Source of the DNA: Geodermatophilus poikilotrophus
Lineage (GTDB): Bacteria > Actinomycetota > Actinomycetes > Mycobacteriales > Geodermatophilaceae
Reading direction: 5' to 3'
Assembly (NCBI RefSeq): GCF_900111455.1
Contig: NZ_FOIE01000001.1
Coordinates: forward strand, 508,376 to 572,375
Length of the DNA stretch: 64,000 nucleotides
Both the position numbers and the translations under genes were made by a program. The notes under the pieces are model-generated. The model was given only the letters and a program-made list of their open reading frames with translations. It was not told the DNA's origin and made no database searches. Below, piece by piece: positions 36,605 through 47,784 of the stretch (position 1 is its first letter; each line of letters starts with the position of its first letter).

Positions 36605-37531
36605 TCAGCCGAGCAGCAGGGCGATGCCGACGAGCACCGGGACCGACAGGACGGTGCTCAGCAGGACGACGTCCCGCACGAGCAGGGTGCCGCGGTCGTA
36701 GGTGGCGGCGTACACGAAGACGTTCTGCGCCGTGGGCAGCGCGGAGGTCACCGTGACCGCCAGCAGCGCCACCTCGTCGAGGCCGGCGACCCAGCGGCCG
36801 AGGGCGTAGGCCAGCGCGGGCTGCCCGAGCGTCTTGAGCGCCACCCCCAGCCACACCTGACCGGCTCCCTCGCCCGACGCCGGCCGCGGCGCGCCGTGCA
36901 GGCTCATCCCGTAGGCCAGCAGCGCGGCGGGCACCGCCAGCCCGGCGGTGAGCTCCACCGGCGCCAGGACCAGCGACGGCAGCTGCACACCGGTCGCCGC
37001 CACCAGCACGCCGAGGCCGCAGCCGACGACCACCGGCGTCGCCAGCGGCTGCAGCACCACCTGCCAGCGCGGCCGGGCCCCGGCCGGGGTGCGCGAGCCG
37101 GCCAGCACCGCCAGGCCCACCGGCGCCATCACCAGCACCTGGAACAGCAGCACGGGCGCGACGAAGGAGGCGTCGTCCAGCACGTAGACCGAGATCGGGA
37201 CGCCGAGGTTGCCGGCGTTGACGTAGGAGGAGGCCAGCCCGCCAGCGGTCAGCTCGGCCGGTCGCAGCCGCCAGCGCCACCGCGCCAGCCCGGCGAAGAG
37301 CAGCGCGGCCAGCACCGCGCTGCCCGCGGTGGCGACCAGGGCGGGTGAGAGCAGCACCCCGGGGTCGGCGTCGGCGAGGGTGAGCAGCAGCAGCGCCGGC
37401 GTCGCCACGACGTAGGACAGCCGGGACAGCACGGCCGCGGCGTCCTGCCCGACGGCGCCGGTGCGGGCGACCAGCCAGCCGACGGCGATGACCGCGGTGA
37501 GGGCGGCGAAGCCCCCCACCACCCCGTTCAC
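36605..37531 (-). CDS. AEC-family transporter
   Basis: A 308-residue protein with about ten TM helices in two inverted halves ([50 protein letters not shown]), as in the auxin-efflux-carrier/malate-permease family. It probably moves organic acids across the membrane. GTG 37531 overlaps the ATP-grasp stop by 4 bp; it is last in the sugar-acid operon, which suggests export or uptake of an intermediate such as a dicarboxylate. Confidence 0.87.
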   Translation of the reverse strand: MNGVVGGFAALTAVIAVGWLVARTGAVGQDAAAVLSRLSYVVATPALLLLTLADADPGVLLSPALVATAGSAVLAALLFAGLARWRWRLRPAELTAGGLASSYVNAGNLGVPISVYVLDDASFVAPVLLFQVLVMAPVGLAVLAGSRTPAGARPRWQVVLQPLATPVVVGCGLGVLVAATGVQLPSLVLAPVELTAGLAVPAALLAYGMSLHGAPRPASGEGAGQVWLGVALKTLGQPALAYALGRWVAGLDEVALLAVTVTSALPTAQNVFVYAATYDRGTLLVRDVVLLSTVLSVPVLVGIALLLG

Positions 37532-38394
37532 GCGGCGATCGCGTCCCCGACCGCGCGGACCAGCCGGGGCAGCGCCTCCGCCGGTGCGTGCGGGAGGAAC
37601 AGGTTCGGCTCGGTGAGCTCGACCTCGAGCACCACCGGCCGGCCGGCGGCGTCGGCGACCAGGTCGATCCGCGCGTAGAGCAGCGGCGCCGCGCCGGGGA
37701 CCAGCACGGCTGCGGCGTCGACGACCGCCTGCGCGAGGTCCCGCTGCTCCGGCGTCGCGGGAGCCGGCCGCACGCCCCGGCGACCGCTGCGGTCCTGGCG
37801 CACGCCCTCCCCGCGGCCGAGCATCGGCGGCTTGCGCGCGGCGTGCGAGAACCGGCCGCCGAGGAACAGCAGCGCCGTCTCCCCCGCGTCGTCCACGCTG
37901 GCCTGGTACGGCTGCACCATCGCCGTCCGGCCGGCCGCGGTCAGCTGCGCGACGTGCGCCAGGACGTCGCCGGTGTCGGTCCAGCGCGCGGTGTCCCGGG
38001 CGCCCGCGGACACCGACGGCTTGACCACCCACTCCTCCGCGTCCGGCAGGTCGGCGGTGCCCGCCGGGTCCCAGACGGTGGGCACGACGGGCAACCCGGC
38101 GGCCGCGACGTCGCGCAAGTGGGTCTTGTCGGTGTTCCAGCGCAGCACGGCGGCGTCGTTGCGCAGCCGGGGTACGGCGTCGGCCCAGGCCAGGAACTCG
38201 GCCCGCCGCCAGGCGTAGTCCCAGCAGGACCGGACGACGGCCAGGTCGCAGCCGGACCAGTCCACCGCGGGGTCGTCCCAGCGGACGCAGTCCACGGCGA
38301 ACCCGGCCTCCCGCAGCGCCGGGGCGGCGAGCGGGAGGTCCGGGTCGACGCGCAGGCCGCGCTCGGAGCTGACGAGGGCGACCCGCGAACTCAC
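37528..38394 (-). CDS. ATP-grasp domain protein
   Basis: The 288 residues fit an ATP-grasp fold: [22 protein letters not shown] (lid helix), [19 protein letters not shown] (Lys and glycine loop), and [30 protein letters not shown] (metal-binding Asp/Glu/Asn). Such enzymes join a carboxylate to an amine or thiol with ATP. The substrate is unknown and its place in the sugar-acid operon, coupled on both sides by GTGA overlaps, is unusual. It might make an amide from a pathway acid, which is inference. Confidence 0.8.
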   Translation of the reverse strand: MSSRVALVSSERGLRVDPDLPLAAPALREAGFAVDCVRWDDPAVDWSGCDLAVVRSCWDYAWRRAEFLAWADAVPRLRNDAAVLRWNTDKTHLRDVAAAGLPVVPTVWDPAGTADLPDAEEWVVKPSVSAGARDTARWTDTGDVLAHVAQLTAAGRTAMVQPYQASVDDAGETALLFLGGRFSHAARKPPMLGRGEGVRQDRSGRRGVRPAPATPEQRDLAQAVVDAAAVLVPGAAPLLYARIDLVADAAGRPVVLEVELTEPNLFLPHAPAEALPRLVRAVGDAIAA

Positions 38395-39920
38395 CGGGGC
38401 AGCTCCAGCACGCCGTCGATCCGCCGCGGGATGCCCCGGAAGCCGTCGGTGAGCTCGGCCGGGAGCACCTCCTGCGGCGCGCCCTGCCAGGTCACCGGGC
38501 GCAGGAACCGCCGGATCGCCGTCGTGCCCACCGAGGTGTGCTGGGAGTTGGTCGACGGCCACGGGCCGCCGTGGTGCTGGGCCCAGGAGACGGCCACGCC
38601 GGTCGGGTAGGCGTCGTAGACCAGCCGGCCGGCACGGGTGCGCAGCTCCTGCGAGACCGCCAGCGGCAGCTCGGTCTCCCCGGCGCCGCGCAGCACGGTG
38701 GCGGTCAGCGACGACGGCATCTGGCCCAGCGCCGCGAACAGCTCGGCCTCGCCGTCGTAGCGGGCGACCACCGAGACCGGCCCGAAGCACTCCTCGGTCA
38801 CCTGCTCCGGCAGCCCGGCGGCCGTCGTCTGCAGCAGCCGGGGCACGGCCTCGAACCCGCGACCGGACGGGTCCCCGCCGCGGGCGATCTCCTCGACGCC
38901 CGGCGCCCCGGCCAGGGCGTCGGAGATGCGGCCGTAGGAGGCGGCGATGCCCTCGTTGAGCAGCACCGGGGCGGCCGCACCGCGCACCGCCTCGGCCATC
39001 GCGTCGACGACGGCGTCGCCCTCGGGCCCCGCCGGTACGAACGCCAGGCCGGGCTTGGTGCAGAACTGACCGCCCCCGAGCGTGAACGAGCCGACCAGCT
39101 CGGTGCCGATCGTCGTCCCGCGCTCGGCGGCGGCCTGCGGCGTGACGACCACCGGGTTGAGGCTGGACAGCTCGCCGAAGAAGGGCACCGGGTCGGAGCG
39201 CCGCTCGATAATCTCCAGCAGGGCGCGGCCGCCGTTCACCGAGCCGGTGAAGCCGACGGCGCGGATCGCCGGGTGGGCGACCAGGTCGGCCCCGCCCTGC
39301 AGGCCGTGCACGATGCCCAGCGTGCCGTCGGGCGCGCCGGCCTTGCGCGCCGCGGCGTCCAGGACGTCGAAGACCAGCTGCGAGGTCGCCGGGTGCGAGC
39401 CGTGCGCCTTGACGACGACGGGGCAGCCGGCGGCCAGCGCCGAGGCGGTGTCGCCGCCGGGCACCGAGAACGCCAGCGGGAAGTTGCTGGCCCCGAACAC
39501 CGCGACCGGGCCGATCGGCACCAGCATCCGGCGCAGGTCGGGGCGCGGGCCCATCGGGGTGTCGCCGGCGGGGTCGATCGCCGCCTCGAGGTAGCTGCCC
39601 TCGTCGAGCACCTCGGCGAACAGCCGCAACTGGTAGCAGGTGCGGGTGAGCTCGCCGTTCAGCCGCGTGGGGCCGAGCGCGGTCTCCCGGTCGGCGACGG
39701 CGACCACGTCGTCCCGCCGGGCCTCCAGCGCGTCGGCGAGCGCGCGCAGCAGCGCCGCCCGCCCGGCACGGCCGAGGGCGTCCAGGCCGGGGGCCGCGGC
39801 GAGCGCGGCCGTGCAGAGCCGGTCCACCTCCTCGCGGGGGGTCTCCTGGGCGACGACCTCGACGGTCTCGCCGGTGCGCGGGTCGGTGCTGACGACCCCG
39901 CGGTCGGGGGGTGCGGACAC
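38391..39920 (-). CDS. 2,5-dioxovalerate (alpha-ketoglutarate semialdehyde) dehydrogenase
   Basis: A 509-residue aldehyde dehydrogenase of the KGSADH type. It has catalytic Glu in [10 protein letters not shown], Cys in [10 protein letters not shown], and the cofactor loop [17 protein letters not shown]. The enzyme oxidises alpha-ketoglutarate semialdehyde to 2-oxoglutarate, the last step of glucarate/galactarate breakdown, just where it should be in this operon. GTG 39920 follows GGAGGCAACC. The stop overlaps the ATP-grasp start. Confidence 0.9.
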   Translation of the reverse strand: MSAPPDRGVVSTDPRTGETVEVVAQETPREEVDRLCTAALAAAPGLDALGRAGRAALLRALADALEARRDDVVAVADRETALGPTRLNGELTRTCYQLRLFAEVLDEGSYLEAAIDPAGDTPMGPRPDLRRMLVPIGPVAVFGASNFPLAFSVPGGDTASALAAGCPVVVKAHGSHPATSQLVFDVLDAAARKAGAPDGTLGIVHGLQGGADLVAHPAIRAVGFTGSVNGGRALLEIIERRSDPVPFFGELSSLNPVVVTPQAAAERGTTIGTELVGSFTLGGGQFCTKPGLAFVPAGPEGDAVVDAMAEAVRGAAAPVLLNEGIAASYGRISDALAGAPGVEEIARGGDPSGRGFEAVPRLLQTTAAGLPEQVTEECFGPVSVVARYDGEAELFAALGQMPSSLTATVLRGAGETELPLAVSQELRTRAGRLVYDAYPTGVAVSWAQHHGGPWPSTNSQHTSVGTTAIRRFLRPVTWQGAPQEVLPAELTDGFRGIPRRIDGVLELPR

Positions 39921-39949
39921 GGTTGCCTCCTGTGCTGTCGTGCGGGTGG

Positions 39950-41122
39950 TCAGCGGATGGCCCCGACGGTGACGCGGTCGACCGTCCAGGCGCGGGTCTG
40001 CTCGCTGAGCGTGATGCCCAGGCCCGGCCGGTCGGAGATGTACATGCGCCCGTCGCGGGTCTCCAGCCGCTCGTTGAACAGCGGGTGCAGCCAGTCGAAG
40101 TGCTCCACCCACGGCTCGCGAGGGTAGGCCGCGGCCAGGTGGGCGTGGATCTCCATCGCGAAGTGCGGGGCCAGCTGCAGGTCGGCGACGTCGGCGAGGG
40201 TGGCCAGCTTGAGGAACTGGGTGATGCCGCCGATGCGCGGGGCGTCGGGCTGGAGGACGTCGACCGCGCCGTGCCGGATCAGCTCGGCGTGCTCGGCGAC
40301 GCTGGTGAGCATCTCCCCGGTGGCGACCGCGGTGTCCAGCGAACGGGCGAGCTGGGCGTGGCCCTCGGCGTCGTAGGCGTCCAGCGGCTCCTCGATCCAC
40401 ACGAGGTCGAACTCCTCCAGCCGGCGGCTGACCCGCATGGCCGTCGGCCGGTCCCACTGCTGGTTGGCGTCGACCATCAGCGGGACGCCGTCGCCGAGGT
40501 GCTCGCGGACGGCGCGGACGCGGCGCAGGTCCTCGGCCGAGTCGGGCAGCCCGACCTTGATCTTGATGCCGCCGATGCCCTGCTCGAGGGTGCGGGTGGC
40601 GTTGTCCTTGACCTGCTCGACCGACTCGTGGAGGAAGCCGCCGGAGGTGTTGTAGCAGCGCACCGAGTCGCGGTGCGCGCCCAGCAGCTTGGCCAGCGGC
40701 AGGCCGGCCCGCTTGGCCTTGAGGTCCCACAGCGCGACGTCGATCGCCGCGATGGCCTGGGTCGACGCGCCGCTGCGGCCCACCGAGGCGCCGGCCCAGA
40801 CCAGCTTGGTCCACAGCCGGCCGACGTCGCTGGGGTCCTCGCCGATCAGGTCGGGGGCGACCTCGCTCGCGTGCGCGAACTGGGCCAGGCCGCCGGCCCG
40901 CTTGGAGTAGCTGAACCCGACGCCCTCGTGGCCGTCCTCGGTGGTGATCTCGGCGAAGAGGAACGCGACCTCGGTCATCGGGCGCTGCCGGCCGGTGAAG
41001 ACCTTGGCGTCGCTGATCGGGCTCGGCAGCGGCAGGGTGACCGAGGACAGGGTCACCGACTCGATCCGGTCGAGCACCGCGGGGGCGGTGGACCGCGGCG
41101 GGGCGGGCACGGTCGTCGTCAT
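39950..41122 (-). CDS. Enolase-superfamily sugar-acid dehydratase, galactarate/talarate type
   Basis: The 390 residues belong to the mandelate-racemase subgroup. The KxK motif (GIKIKVG), metal ligands in [13 protein letters not shown] and TGEML, and the catalytic His in APHFAMEIH are present. The pattern matches L-talarate/galactarate dehydratases, which give 5-keto-4-deoxyglucarate. Substrate is inferred from family and position. ATG 41122 follows GAGACCCGAG. Tandem 14-bp repeats separate it from gudD. Confidence 0.85.
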   Translation of the reverse strand: MTTTVPAPPRSTAPAVLDRIESVTLSSVTLPLPSPISDAKVFTGRQRPMTEVAFLFAEITTEDGHEGVGFSYSKRAGGLAQFAHASEVAPDLIGEDPSDVGRLWTKLVWAGASVGRSGASTQAIAAIDVALWDLKAKRAGLPLAKLLGAHRDSVRCYNTSGGFLHESVEQVKDNATRTLEQGIGGIKIKVGLPDSAEDLRRVRAVREHLGDGVPLMVDANQQWDRPTAMRVSRRLEEFDLVWIEEPLDAYDAEGHAQLARSLDTAVATGEMLTSVAEHAELIRHGAVDVLQPDAPRIGGITQFLKLATLADVADLQLAPHFAMEIHAHLAAAYPREPWVEHFDWLHPLFNERLETRDGRMYISDRPGLGITLSEQTRAWTVDRVTVGAIR

Positions 41123-41146
41123 CTCGGGTCTCCAGACGTGGGTCGG

Positions 41147-41199
41147 CGGACGAGGCTCAACGGACGAGGCTCAACGGACGAGGCTCAACGGACGAGGCA
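41147..41199 (-). repeat. 14-bp tandem repeat containing the gudD stop codon
   Basis: CGGACGAGGCTCAA occurs three times in full (41147, 41161, 41175) and once more for 11 bp. On the minus strand each copy carries TGA; the 41185-41187 one is the gudD stop. As 14 is not divisible by three, copies put TGA in all frames. Confidence 0.95.
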
Positions 41200-42519
41200 C
41201 GGGCGCTTGGGGTCGAACGCCCAGCCGGGGACGAGGTACTGCATCGCCACGGCGTCGTCCCGCGCGCCGAGACCGTGCTCGAGGTACAGCTCGTGCGCGG
41301 CGGCGAGGGCGTCGCGGTCGAGCTCGACACCGAGCCCGGGTGCGGTGGGCACGGCGATCGCACCGTCGCGGATCTGCAGGGGCTCGCGGGTCAGCGCCTG
41401 CCCGTCCTGCCAGATCCAGTGCGTGTCCAGGGCGGTGATCTGCCCCGGGGCGGCGGCGCCGACGTGGGTGAACATCGCCAGCGACACGTCGAAGTGGTTG
41501 TTGGAGTGCGAGCCCCAGGTCAGCCCGAAGTCGGAGCACAGCTGCGCGACGCGGACCGAGCCGCGCATGGTCCAGAAGTGCGGGTCGGCCAGCGGGATGT
41601 CGACCGCCCCTGCGCGGACGGCGTGCGCCATCTGCCGCCAGTCGGTGGCGACCATGTTGGTCGCGGTGGGCAGGCCGGTCGCCCGGCGGAACTCGGCCAT
41701 GGTCTCGCGGCCGGAGTAGCCGCCCTCGGCGCCCACCGGGTCCTCCGCGTAGGCCAGCACGCCGTGCAGGTCACGGCAGAGCTCGACGGCCTCGGCCAGC
41801 AGCCAGCCGCCGTTCGGGTCCAGGGTGATCCGGGCGTCGGGGAACCGCTGCGCCAGCGCCCGGACCGCGGCGACCTCCTGCTCACCCGCCAGCACGCCGC
41901 CCTTGAGCTTGAAGTCGGAGAACCCGTAGCGGGTCTGCGCCGCCTCGGCGAGCGCGACGACGGCCTCCGGGGTCAGCGCCGGCTCGCGGCGCAGCCGCTC
42001 CCAGTCGTCGGCCGGGTCGGGCTCGGCCAGGTAGGGCAGGTCGGTGGCCGACCGGTCGCCGACGTAGAACAGGTAGCCCAGCATCGGCACGCTGTCGCGC
42101 TGCTGGCCCTCGCCGAGCAGCTCGGCCACCGGCACCTCCAGGTGCTGCCCGAGCAGGTCGAGCAGGGCGGACTCCAGCGCGGTGACCGCGTGGATCGTCG
42201 TCCGCAGGTCGAAGGTCTGCAGGCCGCGGCCACCGGCGTCCCGGTCGGCGAAGGTGGCCGCCACCTGCCGCAGCAGCCGCCCGTACTGCGCGACCGGCTG
42301 CCCGGCGAGCAGCGCACCGGCGTCCTCGACGGTGCGGCGGATCGCCTCGCCACCGGGGACCTCCCCGACGCCGGTCCGGCCCTCGCTGTCGGTGACGATC
42401 GCGATGTTGCGGGTGAAGAAGGGGCCGTGCGCGCCGCTGAGGTTGAGCAGCATGCTGTCGTGCCCGGCGACGGGCACCACCTCGACGCGGGCGACGGTGG
42501 GCGTGCGGCCGGTCGGCAT
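41185..42519 (-). CDS. gudD: Glucarate dehydratase
   Basis: The 444-residue enzyme dehydrates D-glucarate to 5-keto-4-deoxyglucarate. Family signature residues are KLKGG (catalytic Lys), [15 protein letters not shown] and the [12 protein letters not shown] loop with the catalytic His. Length equals that of the characterised enzymes. ATG 42519 is the start, 31 bp after kdgD. Part of the operon kdgD-gudD-dehydratase-KGSADH-ATP-grasp-AEC. Confidence 0.94.
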   Translation of the reverse strand: MPTGRTPTVARVEVVPVAGHDSMLLNLSGAHGPFFTRNIAIVTDSEGRTGVGEVPGGEAIRRTVEDAGALLAGQPVAQYGRLLRQVAATFADRDAGGRGLQTFDLRTTIHAVTALESALLDLLGQHLEVPVAELLGEGQQRDSVPMLGYLFYVGDRSATDLPYLAEPDPADDWERLRREPALTPEAVVALAEAAQTRYGFSDFKLKGGVLAGEQEVAAVRALAQRFPDARITLDPNGGWLLAEAVELCRDLHGVLAYAEDPVGAEGGYSGRETMAEFRRATGLPTATNMVATDWRQMAHAVRAGAVDIPLADPHFWTMRGSVRVAQLCSDFGLTWGSHSNNHFDVSLAMFTHVGAAAPGQITALDTHWIWQDGQALTREPLQIRDGAIAVPTAPGLGVELDRDALAAAHELYLEHGLGARDDAVAMQYLVPGWAFDPKRPCLVR

Positions 42520-42550
42520 CGGAGTCCTCGCCGTCCTCTCGGTGGTGGGT

Positions 42551-43465
42551 TCAGGAGACCTTGTCGACCAGGGCGGTGAGCTCGGCGAGCTCGGCCTCGG
42601 TGAGATCGGCCAGCGGCGGGCGGACCCGGCCGCCGTCGCGGCCGACCGCGGTGAGGCCGGCCTTGACGATGGAGACCGCGTAGCCCCTGGCCCGGTCCCG
42701 GATGTCCAGGTACGGGATCACGAAGTCGTTGAGCATCTGGTAGACGGCGGTGCGGTCCTGGGCGCGCACCGCGGCGTAGAAGCGCAGCGCGAACTCGGGC
42801 AGGAAGTTGTAGAGCGCCGAGGAGTAGGTGGTGACCCCCAGCTGCAGCAGCGGCAGCGCGAAGGTCTCCGCCGTGGGCAGCCCGCCGATGTAGATCAGCC
42901 GGTCGCCGACGCGGGCGTACGTGCGGGTCATCTGCTCGATGTCGCCCACGCCGTCCTTGAGGCCGATGAGGTTGGGGTTGCGCTCGGCGACCTCGGCCAC
43001 GGTGGCGTCGGTCAGCACGGCGTTCGCGCGGCTGTAGACGATGACGCCCAGGTCGGTGGCGCGGCACACGGCGCTGATGTGCTCGACGAGCCCCCGCTGG
43101 CTGGCCTCGGTGAGGTAGGGCGGGAAGAGCAGCAGCCCGGAGGCGCCGGCGGCCTCGGCCGCCTGGGCCTGGGCGACGGAGACGGCGGTCCCGCCTGTGG
43201 CCGGCGCGATGACCGGCACGCGGTCGGCCACCTCCTCGACGGCGACGCGGACGACGCGGTCGATCTCCTCCGGGGTCAGCGAGAAGCCCTCGCCGGTCCC
43301 GCCCGCGGCGAACAGGCCGGCGACGTCGAAGCCCGCCTGCCAGGCCAGGTGCTCGCGGTACCGGGCCTCGTCGAACTGCAGGTCGGCGTCGAAGTGGGTC
43401 ACCGGGAAGGAGAGCAGGCCGGACTTGAGCCGGTCAGCGAGGGCATCCGGGGGCAGCAGCGTCAC
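42551..43465 (-). CDS. kdgD: 5-dehydro-4-deoxyglucarate dehydratase (DapA family)
   Basis: A 304-residue TIM-barrel enzyme with Schiff-base Lys in [11 protein letters not shown] and the DapA-like [13 protein letters not shown] and VIVYSRAN. It decarboxylates and dehydrates 5-keto-4-deoxyglucarate to alpha-ketoglutarate semialdehyde. It is the first gene of the six-gene operon. GTG 43465 has no good upstream alternative. A TTGGAC-N19-TACGGT promoter with the regulon dyad lies about 75-115 bp upstream. Confidence 0.92.
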   Translation of the reverse strand: MTLLPPDALADRLKSGLLSFPVTHFDADLQFDEARYREHLAWQAGFDVAGLFAAGGTGEGFSLTPEEIDRVVRVAVEEVADRVPVIAPATGGTAVSVAQAQAAEAAGASGLLLFPPYLTEASQRGLVEHISAVCRATDLGVIVYSRANAVLTDATVAEVAERNPNLIGLKDGVGDIEQMTRTYARVGDRLIYIGGLPTAETFALPLLQLGVTTYSSALYNFLPEFALRFYAAVRAQDRTAVYQMLNDFVIPYLDIRDRARGYAVSIVKAGLTAVGRDGGRVRPPLADLTEAELAELTALVDKVS

Positions 43466-43536
43466 GGGGATCGTGTCCTTGGGTCCGACGGGTCCGCACC
43501 GGGGGTCCTCCGGCGGCACGGGCTGTGGTCGCGGCC

Positions 43537-43581
43537 ACCGTAGGAAGGTCAGACGATGCACGTCCAAGTGCACTTTGGCAT
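43537..43581 (-). promoter_or_regulatory. Promoter and dyad operator of the kdgD operon
   Basis: GATGC (43555-43559), 17 bp, GGCAT (43577-43581), overlapping a minus-strand -35 TTGGAC (43567-43562); the -10 candidate TACGGT is at 43542-43537. A second palindrome, GCATC-ACTC-GATGC, overlaps on the right (43578-43591). It is probably bound by the adjacent LysR regulator. Confidence 0.65.
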
Positions 43582-43601
43582 CACTCGATGCTGGAGGGGT
43601 A

Positions 43602-44495
43602 TCAGAGTCGTCCGGCCCGGCGCTCCAGCACGGCGAGCGTCCGCCACAGCGCGGGGTTCTTCGAGTCCTTGGCCCAGAGCAGGTGCAGCTCGACCGGCTC
43701 GGGCACCGACGTCTCCAGCCGGACGAAGGCCACACCCTCGATCGGCAGGCGGGCCGCGGACGCCGGGACGAACGCCACCCCGCGACCGGCCGCCACCAGC
43801 CACAGCATGGTGAGCACCTGGCTCACCGTGTGCACGGTGTTCTCGGCGGCGACGGGCGCGACGCGGGCGACCAGGTCGTAGAAGTACTTCGCCTGGGTCG
43901 GCGAGTGCATGACCACCGGCGTCGAGGCCAGGTCCGCGGCCGTCACGGGCCGGCCCAGCTCCAGCAGCCGGTGGCCCACCGGGACGGCCACGAGCAGCGC
44001 CTCGCGGTGCAGCAGCCGGTGGCCGAACGCCTCCTCGTCGAAGGGCGGACGCCCGAGGCCCAGGTCGACCTCCTCGTTGAGCAGCCCGGCGACCTGCTCG
44101 CGGGTGACCATCTCGGTGAGGTCGACGTCGACGTCGGGCAGCTCGGCCGCCAGGTCGTTGAGCAGCCGGCCGAGGACGCCGTAGGTCGAGGCGGCGGTGA
44201 AGCCGATGCGCACCACACCGCTGGCCCCGGAGGAGACCCGGCGGGCGAGCTCGGGCGCGGAGTCGGCCAGGCCGAGCAGCCGCCGGGCCTCGACGAGGAA
44301 GACCTGACCCGCGGCGGTCAGCGTCACCCTGCGGTTGTCCCGCTCGAGCAGCTGGGCGCCGACGACCCGCTCGAGCTTTTGGATCTGCCGGCTCAGCGGG
44401 GGTTGGGTCATCTTCAGCCGCGCCGCGGCCCGGCCGAAGTGCAGCTCGTCGGCGACGGCCACGAAGCCGCGGAGTTGCTCGAGCGTGAACGCCAT
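43602..44495 (-). CDS. LysR-family regulator of sugar-acid genes
   Basis: The 297-residue protein has a standard LysR N-terminal winged helix ([38 protein letters not shown]) and an effector-binding domain ([16 protein letters not shown]). It lies between the catabolic operon and the divergent tct operon, with dyads at both, and 19 bp from its own start. This supports control of both and of itself, with a sugar acid as effector by inference. ATG 44495. Confidence 0.92.
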   Translation of the reverse strand: MAFTLEQLRGFVAVADELHFGRAAARLKMTQPPLSRQIQKLERVVGAQLLERDNRRVTLTAAGQVFLVEARRLLGLADSAPELARRVSSGASGVVRIGFTAASTYGVLGRLLNDLAAELPDVDVDLTEMVTREQVAGLLNEEVDLGLGRPPFDEEAFGHRLLHREALLVAVPVGHRLLELGRPVTAADLASTPVVMHSPTQAKYFYDLVARVAPVAAENTVHTVSQVLTMLWLVAAGRGVAFVPASAARLPIEGVAFVRLETSVPEPVELHLLWAKDSKNPALWRTLAVLERRAGRL

Positions 44496-44513
44496 GCTGG
44501 CAAGGTATCAATC

Positions 44514-44559
44514 GATGCCTCAATGGATTTGGACAGGCATGAGCGACGCTTCCTAGGCT
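44514..44559 (+). promoter_or_regulatory. Dyad operator and promoter of the tct operon
   Basis: GATGC (44514-44518), 17 bp, GGCAT (44536-44540), over TTGGAC (44529-44534), 19 bp, TAGGCT (44554-44559). The dyad also sits 19 bp from the lysR start and may autoregulate it. Confidence 0.7.
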
Positions 44560-44636
44560 CGCCGACGACCAGGCGTCCGTGACGCCACTCACACGGCCCG
44601 CGGCCCGGCCACGGCTGCTCTCCGAGGAGAACTCTC

Positions 44637-45650
44637 ATGACGACGAACAACCGCGCACGCCGCTGGGCGACGGCCAGCACCGGCTTCGCCCTGGCCCTCT
44701 CGCTGGCCGCCTGCGGCGGCAACGTCGGCGGTGGCGGGTCCGCCGAGGGCGAGGAGTTCCCGGGCGGCGACCCGATCACCGTGCTCGTCGGCCAGGACCC
44801 GGGCGGCAGCACCGACCTGATCGCCCGTGCGCTGGCCGACGAGGTCTCCGACGACCTCGGCGTCCCGGTCACCGTGGAGAACCGGCCCGGTGCCAACGGC
44901 GCGCTCGCCGCCCAGGAGCTGGCCGGCGCGGAGCCCGACGGGCACACCCTGATGGTCTACAACGGCAGCCTGGCCTACATCACGCCGCTGGCCGTCGCCG
45001 AGGGCGAGGCGCCCGACATCGCGGACTACGAGATCGTCACCGGCCTCAGCCAGGACGACTACGTGCTGGTGACCGCGCCGTCCTCCGGCTTCAGGACGGT
45101 CGAGGACCTGGCCAACGCCGGGCGTCCGATCACCTTCGGGACGACGGGCGTCGGCACCGGCAGCCAGCTCTCCCAGGAGCTGCTCTTCAACCAGGCCGGC
45201 ATCGAGGCGACCGCCGTCCCCTTCGACGGCGGCTCCCCGACCCTCACCGCCGTGCTGGGCGGTCAGGTCGACGTCGGCTCCATCCAGCTGGGCGAGGCCA
45301 TCGAGCAGATCGAGGCCGGCGAGCTGACCCCGATCGTGACCTTCGCCGAGGAGCGGGTCAGCTACCTGCCCGACACCCCGACCGCCGTCGAGGCGGGCTA
45401 CGACGCGCCGGTCCAGCAGTCCCGCGCGGTCTTCGCCCCGAAGGGCACCCCGGAGGACGTCCTCGAGACCCTGCAGGCGTCGTTCCAGACTGCGTTCGGC
45501 TCCGAGGCCTACCAGCAGTTCAACGAGGACAACCAGCTGACGCCGAACGAGGTCGACGGCGAGGAGGTCCGCGAGACGTGGACGTCGAACCTGGAGCGGT
45601 ACCGCGGCGTCGTCGAGCAGTACTCGATCGACCTCGGCGGGGACTCGTGA
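44637..45650 (+). CDS. tctC: Tripartite tricarboxylate transporter substrate-binding lipoprotein
   Basis: A 337-residue TctC/BugD protein. It has a lipoprotein signal (FALALSLAACGG, lipobox LAAC) so it is tethered outside the membrane. Conserved parts are ITVLVGQDPGGSTDLIARAL and TVENRPGANGALAAQELAGAEPDGHTL. Such proteins bind carboxylic acids for TctAB; here the neighbourhood points to glucarate or galactarate. ATG 44637 follows GAGGAGAACT. Confidence 0.93.
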   Translation: MTTNNRARRWATASTGFALALSLAACGGNVGGGGSAEGEEFPGGDPITVLVGQDPGGSTDLIARALADEVSDDLGVPVTVENRPGANGALAAQELAGAEPDGHTLMVYNGSLAYITPLAVAEGEAPDIADYEIVTGLSQDDYVLVTAPSSGFRTVEDLANAGRPITFGTTGVGTGSQLSQELLFNQAGIEATAVPFDGGSPTLTAVLGGQVDVGSIQLGEAIEQIEAGELTPIVTFAEERVSYLPDTPTAVEAGYDAPVQQSRAVFAPKGTPEDVLETLQASFQTAFGSEAYQQFNEDNQLTPNEVDGEEVRETWTSNLERYRGVVEQYSIDLGGDS

Positions 45651-46261
45651 CCTCTCCCGCAGGCGGGACGCACGTCCCGGGACGCCCCGGCGGCCACCCG
45701 GCCGCCGGGGCCACCCCCCAGGCCGGCCCGGGGACGCCGCCGGAGGTGAGCACCCCCGAGGAGTTCGACCTCGAGGAGGCCATCCACCAGGTCGAGGCCG
45801 AGGAGCACGAGGGCCGCCCGCCGGCCGCCGGGCTGCTGGGCAACCTGGTCGTCGCCGCCGCCGTCGTCGTCCTCGGGGTGGCCGCGGTCGTCGGCTCGCT
45901 GGCCTTCGACGCCGGCAGCGCCCGCAGCCCGGAGGCGGGCACCTGGCCGCTCATGGTCAGCGTCGTGATCGTCGTCCTCGGGCTGGGCCTCGTGGTCACG
46001 GCCCGACGCACGACGGACGCCGAGCGCTTCGGCCGGACCAGCTGGCTGGTGCTCGTGGGCCTGGCGACCATGGTCGTCTTCGTCGCGGTCATCCCGGTCA
46101 TCGGCTTCGAGATCCCCGCGGCCCTGCTCGCCTTCGTCTGGCTCCGCTTCCTCGGTTCCGAGGGCTGGCGGACGTCGATCGTCACGAGCGTGGCCCTGGT
46201 GGTCGCCTTCTACCTCATCTTCGTGGGCGCCCTCTCGGTGCCCATCCCGCACCTGTTCTAG
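45647..46261 (+). CDS. tctB: Tripartite transporter small membrane subunit
   Basis: A 204-residue TctB with a long, Pro-rich cytoplasmic tail of about 60 residues, then four TM helices (LVVAAAVVVLGVAAVVGSLAF, PLMVSVVIVVLGLGLVV, WLVLVGLATMVVFVAVIPVIGF, IVTSVALVVAFYLIFVGAL). GTG 45647 overlaps the tctC stop by 4 bp. The stop is TAG. Confidence 0.88.
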   Translation: MTSPAGGTHVPGRPGGHPAAGATPQAGPGTPPEVSTPEEFDLEEAIHQVEAEEHEGRPPAAGLLGNLVVAAAVVVLGVAAVVGSLAFDAGSARSPEAGTWPLMVSVVIVVLGLGLVVTARRTTDAERFGRTSWLVLVGLATMVVFVAVIPVIGFEIPAALLAFVWLRFLGSEGWRTSIVTSVALVVAFYLIFVGALSVPIPHLF

Positions 46262-46269
46262 GAGACGCC

Positions 46270-47784
46270 GTGGACCTCGCCCCGGTGCTCGACGGCTTCG
46301 GCGTCGTGCTGCAGCCCACCAACCTGCTCTACTGCCTGATCGGCGTCGTCGTCGGCATGCTCGTCGGCGTGCTGCCCGGCCTCGGCCCGGCGGCGACCAT
46401 CGCCATCCTGCTGCCGATCACCATCGGCATCGAGCCGGTGACCGCGGTCATCATGCTCGCCGGCATCTTCTACGGCGCCCAGTACGGCGGCACGATCACC
46501 TCGGTGCTGCTGCGGCTGCCCGGCGAGGCGTCCTCGGTCGTCACCGTGTTCGACGGCTTCGCGCTGGCCCGGCAGGGCCGCGCCGGGACCGCGCTGGGCA
46601 TCGCCGCGGTCGGCTCGTTCCTGGGCGGCACCGTCTCGATCGTCGCGCTCTCCTTCGTCGCCCCGCTGGTGGCCGGCTTCGCCCTGGACTTCGGCCCGCC
46701 GGAGTACACGGCCCTGGCCCTGCTCGGCATCCTGCTGGTCGCCACGGTCAGCAGCGGGGACCGGCTCAAGGCCGTGATCGCCGCCTGCCTCGGCCTGCTG
46801 CTGGCCACGGTCGGCCGCGACGGCTTCACCGGCGCCGAGCGGTTCACCTTCGACAACCTCTCCCTCGCCGACGGCCTGGACTTCGTGCCGATCGCGATGG
46901 GCCTCTTCGGCCTCGGCGAGATCCTCTACAACCTCGAGGAACGCCACCGGGCCGTGCACGCGCCGGCGACGGTGGCCAACGTCTGGCCCTCCCGCAAGGA
47001 CCTGCGCCAGTCCTCGGGAGCCATCGGCCGCGGCTCGGTCCTCGGCTTCTTCCTCGGCATCCTGCCCGGCGGCGGCGCCACGCTGGCCTCGCTGGCCGCC
47101 TACGCCATGGAGAAGCGCCGGTCCAAGACGCCGGAGCGCTTCGGCCGGGGTGCCGTCGAGGGCGTCGCCGCGCCGGAGTCGGCCAACAACGCGGCCGCGA
47201 CCTCGTCGTTCATCCCGCTGCTCACCCTGGGCATCCCCGCCAACGCCACGATGGCGGTCATCTACGGCGCGCTGCTCATCCAGGGCGTGAGCCCCGGCCC
47301 GCAGCTGGTCGACCAGGAGCCCGAGCTGTTCTGGGGCGTGGTCAACTCCATGTACATCGGCAACATCCTGTTGCTGATCATGAGCATCCCGCTGGTCGGG
47401 CTGTTCGTGAAGATCCTGCGGGTGCGGGCCACGATCCTCGCGCCGATCACCGTGCTCATCACGCTGATCGGGGTGTACACGGTCAACTACGACGTCTTCG
47501 ACATCGGGCTGGTCGTCGCCTTCGGGGCGCTGGGCTACCTGATGAAGAAGCTGGGCTTCGACCCCGGCCCGCTGGTGCTCGCCTTCGTCCTCGGCTCGCT
47601 GCTCGAGGACTCGCTGCGCCGCTCGCTGCTGCTGTTCGACGGCGACCCGACCGGCTTCCTCACCCGTCCCATCTCCGGGACGCTGCTCGTCCTGTTCCTC
47701 GTCGTGGTGCTGCTCCCGCTGATCCGGGCCGCCCTCCCCCGCCGACGGGCCGACGCCCGTCGCGACACCAAGGAGCTCGTGTGA
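46270..47784 (+). CDS. tctA: Tripartite transporter large membrane subunit
   Basis: The 504-residue TctA permease has about 12 TM helices. The family's signature is [18 protein letters not shown] near the N-terminus, repeated as [18 protein letters not shown] in the second half. It is the channel part of the transporter and works with TctB and TctC. GTG 46270 follows GGAGACGCC. Confidence 0.94.
   Translation: MDLAPVLDGFGVVLQPTNLLYCLIGVVVGMLVGVLPGLGPAATIAILLPITIGIEPVTAVIMLAGIFYGAQYGGTITSVLLRLPGEASSVVTVFDGFALARQGRAGTALGIAAVGSFLGGTVSIVALSFVAPLVAGFALDFGPPEYTALALLGILLVATVSSGDRLKAVIAACLGLLLATVGRDGFTGAERFTFDNLSLADGLDFVPIAMGLFGLGEILYNLEERHRAVHAPATVANVWPSRKDLRQSSGAIGRGSVLGFFLGILPGGGATLASLAAYAMEKRRSKTPERFGRGAVEGVAAPESANNAAATSSFIPLLTLGIPANATMAVIYGALLIQGVSPGPQLVDQEPELFWGVVNSMYIGNILLLIMSIPLVGLFVKILRVRATILAPITVLITLIGVYTVNYDVFDIGLVVAFGALGYLMKKLGFDPGPLVLAFVLGSLLEDSLRRSLLLFDGDPTGFLTRPISGTLLVLFLVVVLLPLIRAALPRRRADARRDTKELV

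Noticed and set aside
36075..37280. 401-residue minus-strand ORF covering the pseudogene
   Set aside because: Its first half is a shadow of the AEC gene and the rest is antisense to the TIGR03083 remnant.
45509..46252. Minus-strand ORF antisense to tctB
   Set aside because: Charged low-complexity shadow of a membrane-protein gene.
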